From: Eurosta solidaginis
Taxonomy: Eukaryota; Arthropoda; Insecta; Diptera; Tephritidae
Direction: 5' to 3'
Assembly: GCF_040869045.1 (NCBI RefSeq)
Contig: NC_090319.1
Location: 281,639,693 to 281,703,692 of the forward strand
DNA: 64,000 nt
The translations under genes and the position numbers were made by a program. Position 1 is the stretch's first letter. Every line of letters begins with the position of its first letter. The notes under the pieces are model-generated. The model was not told the DNA's origin and searched no databases. It saw nothing but the letters and a program-made list of their open reading frames with translations. Below are positions 22,233 to 33,191 of the stretch, in pieces.

Positions 22233-23725
22233 CAGGGGCGTAGCCAGAAAATTGCCTTGGGGGAGGTGGTTAAAAAGATTTTTTTTTTCGTTAAATAAAT
22301 AAAAAAAATGTTGTCTTTAGCTTTAACATTAAAATACGTGTATTTAGAATATGATATGAAAAATGTTACATTAAAAACTCAAGCTCATGCGTCGGCTTTT
22401 CTTTGCCATTCCATCTAAAACTTCATCAACGGTAACAATTTGATCACGTGGATGTTAGTGAGGCACAGCCATTCAATCGGTTTTCACTCATCGTGTTTCT
22501 AAAATAGTTTTTAATCAGCATAAGAGTTGAAAAAGATCTCTCGTTCGTTGCCGTTGTTACTGGAAGCGTACAAAAGATTTTAACAACATGTGAACATTAG
22601 AAAAAGCCACAGAATCGCATTCCTGTAATATTAATCATAGATAAATTGATAAAAAAAAAACCGAAGTACCTCCTTCAGGAATAAGTAGAATTCATGCTTT
22701 TTGAGCCTATGCATGAGATCTAACGTATACGTATATAAAATTCAAAAGAAAGAAACTGATCGAGTAGAAAAAAATTTTATTTAAAAAAGTCATATCTTAA
22801 CGGAAAAAACAATAATGTGTTTTTTACATTTTAAAATGTGAGATTCACATTATTTTTTCATTTATCAAATAATTTGAATTTTACATTTTTGAAATGTGTT
22901 TTTGATATGAAAAAAAATATAGATATTACATTATAATAATGTTTTTCCACATAGAAAATAATTTCAAATTTGTATTATATTTCAAAATAGGAATGGTATA
23001 ATTCGAAAAAATGCTGTAAATTTAACGTTATTTAAATGTGGGGAATAAAATGAAAGCACGAGAATTAGTATCGTTTAGTTCGGCAAACAAACAGAACCGT
23101 AACCAATGTTTATATGTAGCTTGTCGTCGTGACGTAAGGGCAGAAGAATCATGCAAATATTCAAACGCATGGAGTTTTCATATTTGCCTTTTCATTCCGA
23201 TGAATGTAATCGCGGTTGAGGCAAACGAGCAAACGCCTGAATTGATTATATTCACGCATGCAATAAGTTGGTTGATTTTAAATCAATGTCGATTATGTTC
23301 GTTTAAGCAAGTTGGATCATTGAACACGATCATGTTGCCGAATGTAATCGAACGTTGTTGTGTTCGATTTCTGCTGTTCTCTGGTATGTGTGTAGATGGT
23401 CGTTAGGCAAATTTACAATGAAACTTCTTTATGAAATTATAGTAAAAGTTAACATGTACATTTGTATATTTAATAAATTGCAGAATTATTATGAAACAGA
23501 ATATGATTAAAATATAAGTGTTCACTTCGTACATACATATGCTTGCATATTAAAAATATAATATCACCAAAAAAGTAAATACGTAGCAGAATTATAAAGA
23601 AATTTATTAACATAGACATAAAAACATCAAATATTTGAATTGTAAGGACCTAAAAAATCAAATGATCCGTAGGCAAGGGAGGGGGCAGTGTTTAAACCCC
23701 CAAAGCCCCAATCGCTACTCCCCTG
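22233..23725 (-). mobile_element. hAT element relic inside the LINE
   Basis: Ends CAGGGGCGTAGCCAGA and, inverted, CAGGGGAGTAGCGAT. It is flanked by an exact 8-bp duplication TGCCAACG (22225-22232 and 23726-23733). On the minus strand near 22440-22580 a broken frame reads NERSFSTLMLIKNYFRNTM, the hAT C-terminal dimerization motif. The rest is noncoding and AT-rich, so only a fragment of transposase remains. Confidence 0.9.
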
Positions 23726-24224
23726 TGCCAACGCAAAGTAATCGATGCAGTTTGCTTAGTTTAGCCGTTGCCGTTCTTTGCGTGGCCTTCTGCCACCAAA
23801 CTAGGGAAGCATAAGTGACTATTGGCCTTACAACAGTATACCAATTTTAGACATATCCCCCATGTTTTGCCGTAGAGACGAGTGCAGGCGAAGAAAGCTC
23901 TTGTTGCCTTGTTTAGGATAGCATCCAAATGAACATTCCACGTGAGGGTTCTATCAAGTGTGACCCCTAGATATTTAGCCTCCATTGGGAATTGTATTTT
24001 TGTACCACCCAGGGATGGTTATGGCACTGGGCTTTAAATTAGAGAAGTGTATACTTGCAGTTATAAAAAAGGAAGAATCTAATGCGCGGTGGCTTGGTGT
24101 TTAAGCGACTTAAACTATGAACATTTTTCGTTCGTTTGTTTCAGTAGCCATTGAGTGTGCTTGTAATTCTCAACTGGTTAGTGAAATATTCTAAAGACAT
24201 AGTTTGAGTTTTTTAATTAAAACC

Positions 24225-24825
24225 GAGGTTCTTCGGATGGTGTGCTAATACATCAGAGCCCAGTGCTCGCCTCCATATCACACTTTGAAGGGGTTCTTCA
24301 AATAGAAGATGAGGTGGCTCATTAGAGCGAAACCTCAGAGTGCCCAACGCTTGCCCCAAATTAAATAAATGGAGGTTCTTCGGATGGTGTGCTAATACAT
24401 CAGAGCCCAGTGCTCGCCTCCATATCACACTTTGAAGGGGTTCTTCAAATAGAAGATGAGGTGGCTCATTAGAGCGAAACCTCAGAGTGCCCAACGCTCG
24501 CCCCAAATTAAATAAATAGAGGTTCTTCGGATGGTGTGCTAATACATCAGAGCCCAGTGCTCGCCTCCATATCACACTTTGAAGGGGTTCTTCAAATAGA
24601 AGATGAGGTGGCTCATTAGAGCGAAACCTCAGAGTGCCCAACGCTCGCCCCAAATTAAATAAATAGAGGTTTTTCTTGTAGAAAATGGGGTGCCAATACC
24701 TCAGAGCCGTCCCGTGCTCGCCTCCATATCACATTTTAAAGGGTTCTTCAAATAGAGGATGAGGTGGCTCAGTAGAGCGAAGCCTCAGAGCCCCCAGTGC
24801 TCGCCCCCAAATTAAATAAATAAAA
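24225..24825. repeat. Tandem array, 147-bp units
   Basis: GAGGTT marks fall at 24225, 24372, 24519 and 24666, an exact 147-bp spacing. Three units are almost identical; the fourth has diverged. Each unit also has two related halves (CCAGTGCTCGCCTCCA and CCCAACGCTCGCCCCA). The near identity suggests recent amplification. Confidence 0.95.
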
Positions 24826-25030
24826 GGTGTACTGATGCTATGCATCCTCCCATGACTTAAACACACCAATAACACTAAAACTACCCAACTTAATAAACTG
24901 AATCCCTTAAAATAAACACAAATAAATAAATAAAGGTGTACTGATGCTATGCATCCTCCCATGACTTAAATACACCAATAACACTAAAACTACCCAACTC
25001 AATAAATGGAATACATTAAATCAAAAACCC
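24826..25030. repeat. Two ~104-bp tandem units
   Basis: AAGGTGTACTGATGCTATGC begins at 24827 and again at 24930, each followed by CACCAATAACACTAAAACTA. It directly abuts the 147-bp array. Confidence 0.9.
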
Positions 25031-25082
25031 CATAAACTCAATACAGTCCATTAATAATAATAATTTATAAATTAAAAAAAAG

Positions 25083-25165
25083 GAATGCTTGGTGGGAGTT
25101 AAACCCGCAACCCCGGGCGTTTGGTCGGGTACGTCAGCCACTGTGCCACGACTCATACGCTTACA
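25083..25165 (-). repeat. tRNA-like SINE head
   Basis: The minus strand reads GTGGCACAGTGGCTGACG (A-box) and GGGTTTAACTCCC (B-box), 45-50 bases apart, with a paired GGGAGTTAAACCC-type arm. The D and anticodon arms are imperfect and no acceptor stem closes. It is therefore more likely a SINE promoter head than a working tRNA gene. Confidence 0.6.
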
Positions 25166-25401
25166 AGCACATACAATTACTCATTTATAACTCTTATTAA
25201 ACTGCTCGCCCTCAATTGCCCAAAGCTTAGACACTTGGTTTCTATTGGCCGTGTCCTGGATTGCAGTAGCTTGCTGCTATCACATCTTTGTAGCATATCA
25301 TAACACCTTATATACATATATGTACAGCTAAATGTTTCGAGGAAGAGTCTATGACTTACGACACTTTTCGCAAATGAACTTTTCAGAAATAAACTTAAAC
25401 T

Positions 25402-25738
25402 TGGAGAGTGTTATAGAGTTGATGGTCCTTTGCCGGATGCAGATCCGGTATGTTACCAAGCGCGACCATCTCGGGAAAGATTTGTTATGACCACATGCGA
25501 CCTTCTAGGCCATCCCACCCTCCCATCCCCTAGATCCATTAGGAGTTCGGGATCGCCAGAGCCTCGGCTGTTAATGAAACAGGATTCGCCACGGATAGGT
25601 GAGGTTGACAATTGGGTTTGGAGAAGCTATGTATTGCGCTGGCAACCTGAAAAGGCTGCGCTACACAAACCCCTTGAATAGTCGCCTCTTACGTCAGGTA
25701 TACCTACCGCGCGTATATTTAACCCCCTAACCCGCTAA
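25402..25738 (-). repeat. (CAA)n-tail SINE-like repeat, tail missing
   Basis: The reverse complement matches 51645-51990: TAGGTATACCTGACGTAAGA, CAGGTTGCCAGCGCAATACA, ATCCGTGGCGAATCCTGTTT, CCGGATCTGCATCCGGCAAA. It stops at the ATAACACTCTCCAAG region without the CAA tail. Confidence 0.85.
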
Positions 25739-25740
25739 CA

Positions 25741-26245
25741 CAAGTCTAGTCTGAAATTACACTTGGGTTCTCGCTTCCATTTTTCGATTTTTAATATTTT
25801 CGATTTTGCTTTAAAACAATTTTAAGAGTTTAGCCGTGTTGCTCAATTACGTTTAAAGTTTGAACCCTATCAAAATAGAAAACAGAGTAGTCGATTGAAA
25901 ATTTGAATTTGGTAAACAAAAAGTGTAAAGACTTGCTTTTAGGCAAAATTTTTTAACCGTGTAAATATTTGAAACCTTTTACAACATATCCAATATCTAA
26001 TGTTCAGGTTATCTGTCTCAGTAGATTAGTAACGGGTTTCAGTTGCTTTCGTCAAGGCAGCGTGCCTATGTAAATGCACTTAGCTTACTCCACTTAAAGG
26101 CTCGCCAAGGTATACAGGGTTTGTTTACAATGGGGTGCGGTTGCACGCGGGGGTCTATCCGGAATCAAGCAACTCGCTATATAAATGTGTAATCAATTCT
26201 TAATACCTTACTCGACGGATGAAAACTCTTTATTTTAAAAAACAA
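25741..26245. other. Noncoding, AT-rich
   Basis: Nothing recognised. A short GC-richer block at 26040-26170 has no credible ORF. Confidence 0.4.
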
Positions 26246-26249
26246 TGTC

Positions 26250-26635
26250 CTCTACCGACGAGCAATGACAACTACAAACTATGACACACTCGTCATCTCG
26301 TCATACCTGTTCTGATGTACGGCTCGAAATCATGAACGACTTAAGAGAAGATTGGAGTATTTATTAAATGGATTTTAATGATAATATGCTTGATATTTAC
26401 ACAGATATGAACATACTGCAACGAATAAAAGCACAAAGTCTACCGCATGAAGTCATGGACAAAATCACTCCGGCCTACTAGAAGGTATCCCTTAGGGCAC
26501 CAGTGTAAATAATCATATCAAGGAAGACGTGATCTTCCTTTGTGCTCTTAATTGATGTCAGTTATCACGAAGCGAAGGGCTGGCTTTTACGGAACGGTCA
26601 AAATCGCTTAAGTGGTTAAGCGCCAGCTTATGATG
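26250..26635 (+). pseudogene. RTE-type LINE relic, 3' end
   Basis: Strongly decayed match to 2520-2960: CCTGTTCTGATGTACGGCTC, then NDNMLDIYTDMNILQRIKAQ, and a last segment ending GGTTAAGCGCCAGCTTATGA. Frameshifts and deletions throughout. Confidence 0.7.
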
Positions 26636-26639
26636 ATTA

Positions 26640-27377
26640 ATTACAACAGAGGGACATTTTGCAAATTGTAACTAAGCAATTAGTATTGATGAAAAACTCT
26701 CGGTGCAGCCAAACGACATCAGATGGTTTAATCTAGCGACGTTCCACTGTATATATATGTAATGTACTAAGCGAAATGTAAATATATATAAGGTTAAATC
26801 CCAGAAAAGTGATTTCAAATAGTGCTAAACACACATTGATCTGTGTAGAAGCATCGATTTCAGGAACATACAGTTTTTAAGTGTTGGGGTGTCCCAAATA
26901 TTTCAATATCAAATCATCAGATATTAATCGGGCGGGGAAGGGTGGAGGGGGAGGGGGGGGGGGTGAAGATGACATTAGGGTAAGTGAGTAGGGTTATTTG
27001 CAGCATCACAGAAAGGGGACTCGCTGCAAGGCGAAACTATCGGGCGGTCCAAGGCTGGATGGGCTTCCTGCGAGGGAGGTGCACGGATGTAAGTATGCTG
27101 ATGATTGTGACATCCGCCCCGCATCAAGGTGGACTAGGGTTAAGGGCCCCGACCTCTCGCCCTGAGCTAGCTGGGGGACATTCCACCTTGATTACGCAAA
27201 GGGCGGATCCACCTCCTAACAGGTGTACGTGACAATTATTTATTAATTCAAATTTTGTTAAGTGATGATAAGTACTTATTGTATGGAATAATGTGATTAC
27301 GAGGAAATAGTATTATATTTATTCAGTGATCCATTTATTGAAAATGTTGTTGTAATAATTAATAGTAAAAAGCTAAA
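26640..27377. other. Noncoding with a G-rich run and a GC-rich patch
   Basis: A guanine-rich tract lies at 26930-26965. The segment 26980-27235 is GC-rich compared with its surroundings and contains partial inverted repeats (CATCCGCCCCGCATCAAGGTGG against CCACCTTGATTACGCAAAGGGCGGAT). It is probably repeat-derived; no family recognised. Confidence 0.45.
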
Positions 27378-28345
27378 TTAAAAATTGATTTTCCTCTGTT
27401 TTTGAGCGAATCGGTGAATGACTTCTTCCACTGTGATATCAATATTTCTATTGATACTTAATAGGGCAAGTCCATTCAGCCTACCTTCTCCAGTTGAATT
27501 CCTTATCCAAGTTTTCAAACACCTCAAAGTTGAAAAACTTCGTTCACTGCTGCCAATGGTTACAGCTAATGTGGCTCCAATCTTCAAAAACTTGGAATAA
27601 GTTCTTCATTACAAAGATTCAATGCGCCGATGAATGTCTTTGGGCGATCTTCTGCTCCAACCCAACGTTGTCCCCATAGTAGGACTTCATTTTTCACCAT
27701 AGATACCGCTGTTCCAGTAAGTGCTGTCCACTGATCCATTATTATTTCGACAGTTTCAGGAACGCGACCAATTTATCGGGAATGATATTTTCAATATTCG
27801 ACAATGTGTTTTTATCCTTGATGAATCTATTAGACACTGAAGATATGAAATGATCGATAAAAGGGGTGAATATGGATTTGCGAAAATATTCTTCTGCTGA
27901 GCTGTAGTTTTCTCGGTTTTTGGACGACTCACAATCCTAGGAACTTCCCTCTTCTCTCCGATATATTCAGCTATTTCTTTAGCATCAAGAAACATTTCTT
28001 TGAACTTTGACTTAGCCTTTTCCCTCATTCCTTTCAACAAAACAGCCAAATCATCAGCCGTTGAAACTGCTGTAGAAAGATCAACACTTTTCCCTTGAAG
28101 GTAAGAGGTTAATGGTTGAGCCAAAGAAAAAAATTACTTAATAACAACCATAGCCACAATGAATCCTCCAGTCCTCAAAGTGTGTGGATAACTGAAAGCA
28201 TTTCTTGAACTTTCAGCGTTTCAACAGCAATGAATTTTTCTAAACTGAAATAAATGGGAGCATCCATCTTGTTTCACAAAATCGCTTCAAACGTTCTTGC
28301 TTAGTTGGACAATTCAAAGTTTCGACGGCATCCTTGAGAATATTT
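27378..28345 (-). pseudogene. hAT transposase remnant
   Basis: Order on the minus strand: a TRW motif region (28240-28330), an ~80-residue helical segment (27756-28124: DLAVLLKGMREKAKSKFKE) and the hATC domain (27378-27587: SSERSFSTLR, RLNGLALLSINRN). At least two frame breaks. The catalytic core upstream is lost. Confidence 0.8.
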
Positions 28346-28481
28346 TTGCTGTGTAGTTTTGAATTGTACTGCATTGTATTGTTGTATCATATTTCAGTGT
28401 AAAAACATTTTTGTTCGTTTTTTAAGTTTACAACTTTGTTGTTGTAAGGTCCAGTTAGTTGAATTTCTTGCCACTCATATT

Positions 28482-28996
28482 CAGACCAATTCTAAATATT
28501 CTCGCGGAATTTTGTTCTCGCGGATTTTTTTATTCCCGCGGAAAAATTCCTCCAATTCTTTTCTCCTAGGGAGAAGAAAAATTGGGGAATAGGAATTTCG
28601 AATTTTCGAAGTCAGCTGTTTTGTCAATTGAAATTTCGTTGCGCATTTCTTATTTTGTTTAAAAAAGTGAAAAGTTTAATTATTGTTGCGAATTTGTTTG
28701 AAATTAAGATATAAGGTATAAACAATGCACATTATTGCATTTCATGTGGTATTCACTGAAATGAGTAATGAATTGGTGCCACAGCAACATCAGAGGAGCA
28801 TAATAAGAAGATGGCGGGATAACACAAATCCGCCGGAGTTGCCTGCTTTCATTCTGCAAAGCAATTTTCTGGCGGCCACGTCGAGTTGAGTTGCCATATG
28901 CCAAAATCTAATTAAGCCTTCTTAAAAAATCCTTGCGCAATTTCTGGATGGCTGCATCAAATATACAAAGAGCTCTTCCGTTGCTTGTGATATACT

Positions 28997-29027
<31 letters not shown>

Positions 29028-29368
29028 AAGAACAGTGAGAATATTGTAGTAGAATGTAAATATATATTTTAGCACAAATTTGTACAAATAAGTGTTCTTT
29101 CTTAAAAGAACGAATTTCCTTTAAATATTTTGATGCATTCACTTTAATTTAACTAGTGAAAAAACTCCTATGAAATGGCAAAGAAATCTCCCTCTCCCTC
29201 ACATTCATAATACCTACTTTTCTCCCATAACCGGTTTCCTCTTTCGAACATTGTTCAGAATAGGAGGAATGGGAGAAGTGAAAAAACTCACAAGGAATTT
29301 TTATTTAGAATACGAGGAATGGGAGAAGGGAAAAAACTCGCACGGAATTTTCGTTTAGAATTGGGCTG
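28482..29368. mobile_element. CAG...CTG TIR element, 887 bp, 3-bp target site ATT
   Basis: Ends CAGACCAATTCTAAA and TTTAGAATTGGGCTG. ATT flanks both sides (28479-28481, 29369-29371). Subterminal repeats of GAATNNGAGGAATGGGAGAA occur near the right end and CGCGGAAT-type repeats at the left. Noncoding. The 3-bp site and subterminal repeats resemble the element at 59920, so a Harbinger-like origin is possible. Confidence 0.72.
28998..29027. repeat. (GTT)n microsatellite
   Basis: Ten perfect GTT units inside the TIR element. Confidence 0.95.
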
Positions 29369-29602
29369 ATTATATATGCGTCGTGTAAAAAACAAGAAAT
29401 TTTGAATGTCATATTTTAAATAATTATTAATTTTATCAATTTAATATAATTTATCATATGAGATTGGCCACAATAGTCAAGGAAGAAACATTATTTTAGA
29501 AATTGAAATGTATATCATCTCAAATCAATTTTACGAAACTACTAATATTTCGGGGAGGGGGGGGGGGGTTGTCACCAAAACCCCCGTTACTACGCCACTG
29601 GA

Positions 29603-30249
29603 TCTGTTTGTAGGAGACTACAAACATTATTGGGAAAATTTTATACATATAAGAATGGAATAACTTTCAGGTGACCGCGAGCTTCTTAATGGAGACCTAT
29701 AAGGTTTCAATTCTTCCCTATCGCCATTATGTCATTGAATTTATGTTAAGGATATATAACACGATAAAATACGATACTAGGAAGAACTGCATATGAACTC
29801 ACTGTTTCAGTAACTTAAACGGGCTTACCTTACTGAGCAGGCCAAAGAATCAACCAGAAATGACTACCGTGTGTTCATAGAGGCTTTATGTAACATTCAT
29901 AGGTGGGGATCCAAAACACAAATTAAAGACAATTTCCAGGTGCTTGGAATGTCAAAATGCATTAAACTTATGCTCAGATATTGAGTTTGTGAAACAAATT
30001 TTGAGATATTGTATTTTTGAATAAAATGCTGACGGCATTCTTCAAAGAAATTCTGAAAGAATGAAGAAGCCTAACAATTCACGAAATATTTAGTAGAAAA
30101 TTAATTATTTCCCCAAAAACCGGTTGGCATTTACAAATTTATTATCACTACTAATATGCTGTTAAACGTACTTTTCTACTTAAATTTTCGCTGAGGGGGA
30201 TTGAATTATTCCCCTTTTTTCTTACTTCGTAAAAGCACGCCGTCTAGAT
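29603..30249. other. Noncoding sequence
   Basis: No convincing ORF. A few phrases (for example TTAATGGAGACCTATAAGGT) may be old LINE-derived sequence, but I cannot assign them. Confidence 0.35.
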
Positions 30250-30485
30250 TTTTAAACTTGGGAGTGTCAAAGCTCTGTCATCATTGGAGAACAAAACTGT
30301 AGTAATTGAATCATGGGTTATACCTCGTAGGTGTTTTTATCATTATTTAGGCTGCCAACAGTGGTGTGCTTGCCAAGGCGGAAATGCGCTAACTCTTTGC
30401 TTGATGGCAGCAGGCACTTCGTTTTGTCCTCATTCACCATCAAACCCATCTTTTCCGCTTCTTTTCCCACTTTAGAGTAATGATA
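30250..30485 (-). pseudogene. RTE reverse-transcriptase fragment
   Basis: The minus strand reads AEKMGLMVNEDKTKC followed by a decayed HFRLGKHTTVGS, the stretch just after the catalytic palm in RTE elements. Only this fragment is present. Confidence 0.65.
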
Positions 30486-30768
30486 TTGTAACGAATTTAG
30501 GGAAATTCCGCTTATTTCGAATCGATATAAATCACTCCAATATTCAGCATAGCAAACTGGTCTTTATTTAGAATACTTTGGGAGTAGTACTTCACAATTA
30601 TACTTCACAACCAATAGCGTGTTTATATCAAAATTGATTAGTTATTACTCAGCTTGTGCTGCTTTTATACTCTCGGTTTTCTCATTCATCCGTTTCTCCC
30701 AAGGTCCAGTGATTTCATGAAAATGTGTTCCAGAACAATAGTATCTCCTGTTTGGTTAACAGCTATAT
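30486..30768. repeat. Possible solo LTR
   Basis: Starts TGTAACGAATTTAGGG directly after the RTE fragment and runs ~280 bp with no coding. It resembles an LTR start, but the other end and a target duplication are not clear. Confidence 0.3.
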
Positions 30769-30836
30769 ATATTAGACTGGGTCGATTTATTAACAGATAT
30801 CGCGGCATCGATTCTTAGATAGGATTTGGGCTCCTT
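30769..30836 (+). repeat. Fragment of the protease-1 intron MITE family
   Basis: TTAGACTGGGTCGATTTATT and the following ~45 bases match 14610-14670. Confidence 0.8.
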
Positions 30837-30879
30837 TTTTCCTTAGACTCAAGCAATAAAGTTGTATTTATATGGCATA

Positions 30880-31976
30880 CTAGAAGACCCGGCAGACGTC
30901 CTGCCCTAAATTTGGCCTATCTGCATACATTTTAATAAGCTTTTTCCGTCTGACTCTGCCCTCCCCCCTCTTCACTTTTTCCTTATCCTTCTATTCACTC
31001 CTCCCTCCGTCTTTTTCGCTTCATCTATCTCCATATTCGTCTCATTCTATCTCTTTCGCACTCTCCTTCTCTCAATTTCTTCTCATTCTTCTGCATCCCT
31101 TATTGCCTGTCCCAGAGGGTGGTATGTATTTTATTCCAGTCCCAGTCGAAGTCCCACTCCGAGTCTCAGTCCCAGTCCTAGTCCTAATCCCAGTCCCAGT
31201 CGGTCTCTGGATAATATATTACTCTGTACTAAAGCACTCATCAACAGCTTTCATTTGATATCCATATTGTATAAACACTGTCTAGGCGTTCTCTGGCCCA
31301 CGTTTTGGCCTATATCTCGAGACCCTAGTCACCCAGGGGTATGAAAATTACCCTCTGCTAAAACACTCATCAACAGCTTTCATTTGATATCCATATTCTA
31401 TAAACACATTCTAGGGGTACCCGGGTCCACGTTTTGGCCTATATATCGAGACCCTAATCACCCAGGCGTATGAAAATTACCCTCCAATAAAGCACTCATC
31501 AACAGCTTTCATTTGATATCCACATTCTATAAACACATTCTAGGGGTACCCGGGTCCACGTTTTGGCCTATATCTCGAGACCTTAGTCACCCAGGGGTAT
31601 GAAAATTACTCTCTACTAAATCACTCATCAACAGCTTTCATTTGATATCCATATTCTATAAACACATTCTACGGGTACCCGGGTCCACGTTTTGACCTAT
31701 ATATCGAGACCCGAGTCACCCAGGGGTATGAAAATTACCCTCTACTAAAGCACTCATCGACAGCTTTCATTTGATATCCATATTCTATAAACACATTCTA
31801 CGGGTACCCGGGTCCACGTTTTGGCCTATCTCGAGACCCTAGTCACCCAGTCACCTATCCTATATTTCAAGTTAGATCAAAGTACACACGGGGTGCAAAA
31901 CTAATTCAAAATCGGTTCAGTAGCTTAGGAGTCCATTGGCCCCAATTCTGTGACACGTGTTTTTTATATATTAAGA
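30880..31976 (+). mobile_element. Non-autonomous Helentron-like element with minisatellite
   Basis: Starts CTAGAAGACCCGGCAGACGT, the conserved start shared with 18897(-) and 46996(-). It then has a long pyrimidine-rich tract (30945-31110), short CCCAGT/AGTCC repeats (31136-31200), five 129-bp tandem units, and ends ...ACACGTGTTTTTTATATATT. This modular layout matches DINE-1/HINE elements. No Rep/helicase gene. Confidence 0.7.
31230..31860 (+). repeat. Five 129-bp tandem units
   Basis: CAACAGCTTTCATTTGATAT recurs at 31242, 31371, 31500, 31629 and 31758, an exact 129-bp period. Units also share GGGTCCACGTTTTGGCCTAT and ATCTCGAGACCC. Confidence 0.97.
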
Positions 31977-32245
31977 TTTACGAATTACTTTTTGTGTGTT
32001 AACAAACATGCGTACATACATCCTACCTCGTTGATTTTTCATCAACAACTAAACCACCACCAATAAGATGATTTTAATTTTACTCACACAGCCACAGTTT
32101 GAATTTGGTTATCCCTGATTTACACACATGTATGCACATGGCAACGAAGAGATATTTCACACACACACACATGTGGTCATCAGCCGAAGTAGTTACTCAC
32201 ACATACACACGCATATGGCATTTAAGTTTTGGGTCCCTCGTCGCC

Positions 32246-32627
32246 ATTTAAGTTTCAGGGTTCTGGCTTTATGTCGGAAATGAAACTATTTTAATTTTAG
32301 GGTCAATTCTTTAATTAAGAACATTATGTATTTATTATCAAATATTCAGCTTTTTAATCTTTATCCACATTTACTTTAAAAGTCACATAAAGACAGCAAT
32401 AGTACTTGTTTTATTAATAATTATTTAAATGTTGACGTCGACTTATTCCGACAAAGTTAGACAAAGACTGACTCGACTTGTGAGTCTCTAGCATTCTCTA
32501 AGCGAATGATTTATTTTTATTACATTGAGAGTGAGAATGAGTAGGTATGAAATAAGTAGATTGAAACTCAATATATTTAGAGTACACTAATGAGCTGTTT
32601 AGTAGCATAAGAGGATAATACATAACT
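32246..32627 (-). repeat. 3' LTR of the gypsy-type element
   Basis: 382 bp, apparently identical to 35965-36346. On its outer side lies an extra 26-bp segment holding a copy of the 13-base primer-site sequence and a second version of the LTR end. Confidence 0.93.
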
Positions 32628-32637
32628 CGCCCTCCAC
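32628..32637 (-). promoter_or_regulatory. Polypurine tract
   Basis: The minus strand reads GTGGAGGGCG immediately before the 3' LTR, the expected plus-strand primer site. Confidence 0.75.
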
Positions 32638-33191
32638 ATAAATTAAATCGAGTCCCTGCGATTTATCTTAGGGTGTAAAATTATATACATGTATACGAAA
32701 ATTTTAAATATTAGTTACATGAATAAATGAAAAATGAACAATGCTTGTGCATTAAATGAACGTAGATACTACATTGATACTACATTAAAAATTATAATTT
32801 TTTTTTTTGTTTTTGTTTTTCTTATAACTCAAATCAATACTTGCTGTTTACATACGTAATATGTTTTAAACATTTTGCATTTGGGTTTATGTACGTATAT
32901 GTCAGTTGTAATAAAATATATATTATTTGTATTATAATATTTAAGAAAAACTTCGGAAGGTATATTTATGTTAAGTTTAAAAACTATATATACATATGTA
33001 TACATAAAATTATGTAAAATTGTTTATTTTTCAAGTTTGTACGCTGAAGTCACCAGTGATAAATTTTACCATTAGATACATTTTTTTTTTTTTTTTTTTT
33101 TTTTCAAATGTTGAAAATTCACACTTTGTACTTTTAATTTGTAATTTATGAGTAAATGTTAAAATCTTTTATAAAATTCGCATAAGCACAT

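Larger units (their letters stand above)
21019..24023 (-). mobile_element. 5'-truncated I-type LINE with (TAA)n tail
   Basis: Flanked by a 13-bp duplication GCACTGGGCTTTA (21006-21018 and 24024-24036). The minus-strand 3' end is (TAA)n. Protein remains in several frames: KYLGVTLDRTLTWNVHLD (23.9 kb), then AMRTASAGALSALVGIPP, the RNase H motif YIMSDSQAALRAL (21.7 kb), and a C-terminal knuckle ICRFCELDDETPVHILCEC. Several frameshifts and stops make it inactive. RNase H plus a TAA tail points to the I group. A hAT element sits inside it. Confidence 0.88.
27378..29602 (-). mobile_element. hAT element relic (ZMYM/KIAA1586-type transposase)
   Basis: The minus strand begins CAGTGGCGTAGTAACGGGGG at 29601, a typical hAT end. 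Coding remains lie at 27378-28345: ETLNCPTKQERLKRFCETRW, QPLTSYLQGKSVDLSTA, and the C-terminal dimerization segment GSSERSFSTLRCLKTWIRNS. Stops and frameshifts divide them. The other terminus is not seen. A separate TIR element (28482-29368) is nested inside. Confidence 0.8.
30837..32066 (+). repeat. Left arm of a split inverted repeat (interrupted by a Helentron-like element)
   Basis: 30837-30879 joined to 31977-32066 is the reverse complement of 36396-36530. The join TATGGCATA / TTTACGAATT is continuous in the right arm, which therefore preserves the empty site of the 1.1-kb insertion. Confidence 0.88.

Noticed and set aside
23038..23406. 122-residue + strand ORF
   Set aside because: Lies in the noncoding part of the hAT element and matches no domain I recognise.
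24213..24653. Minus-strand ORF with a 49-residue repeat
   Set aside because: It stays open only because the DNA repeat length (147) is a multiple of three; no family features, and it abuts other repeats.
26984..27232. GC-rich ORF next to a G-run
   Set aside because: Flanked by partial inverted repeats and not similar to a known protein; probably repeat-derived.
31230..31860. Regular repeats considered as a CRISPR array
   Set aside because: 129-bp units are contiguous without unique spacers, in a eukaryotic mobile element.
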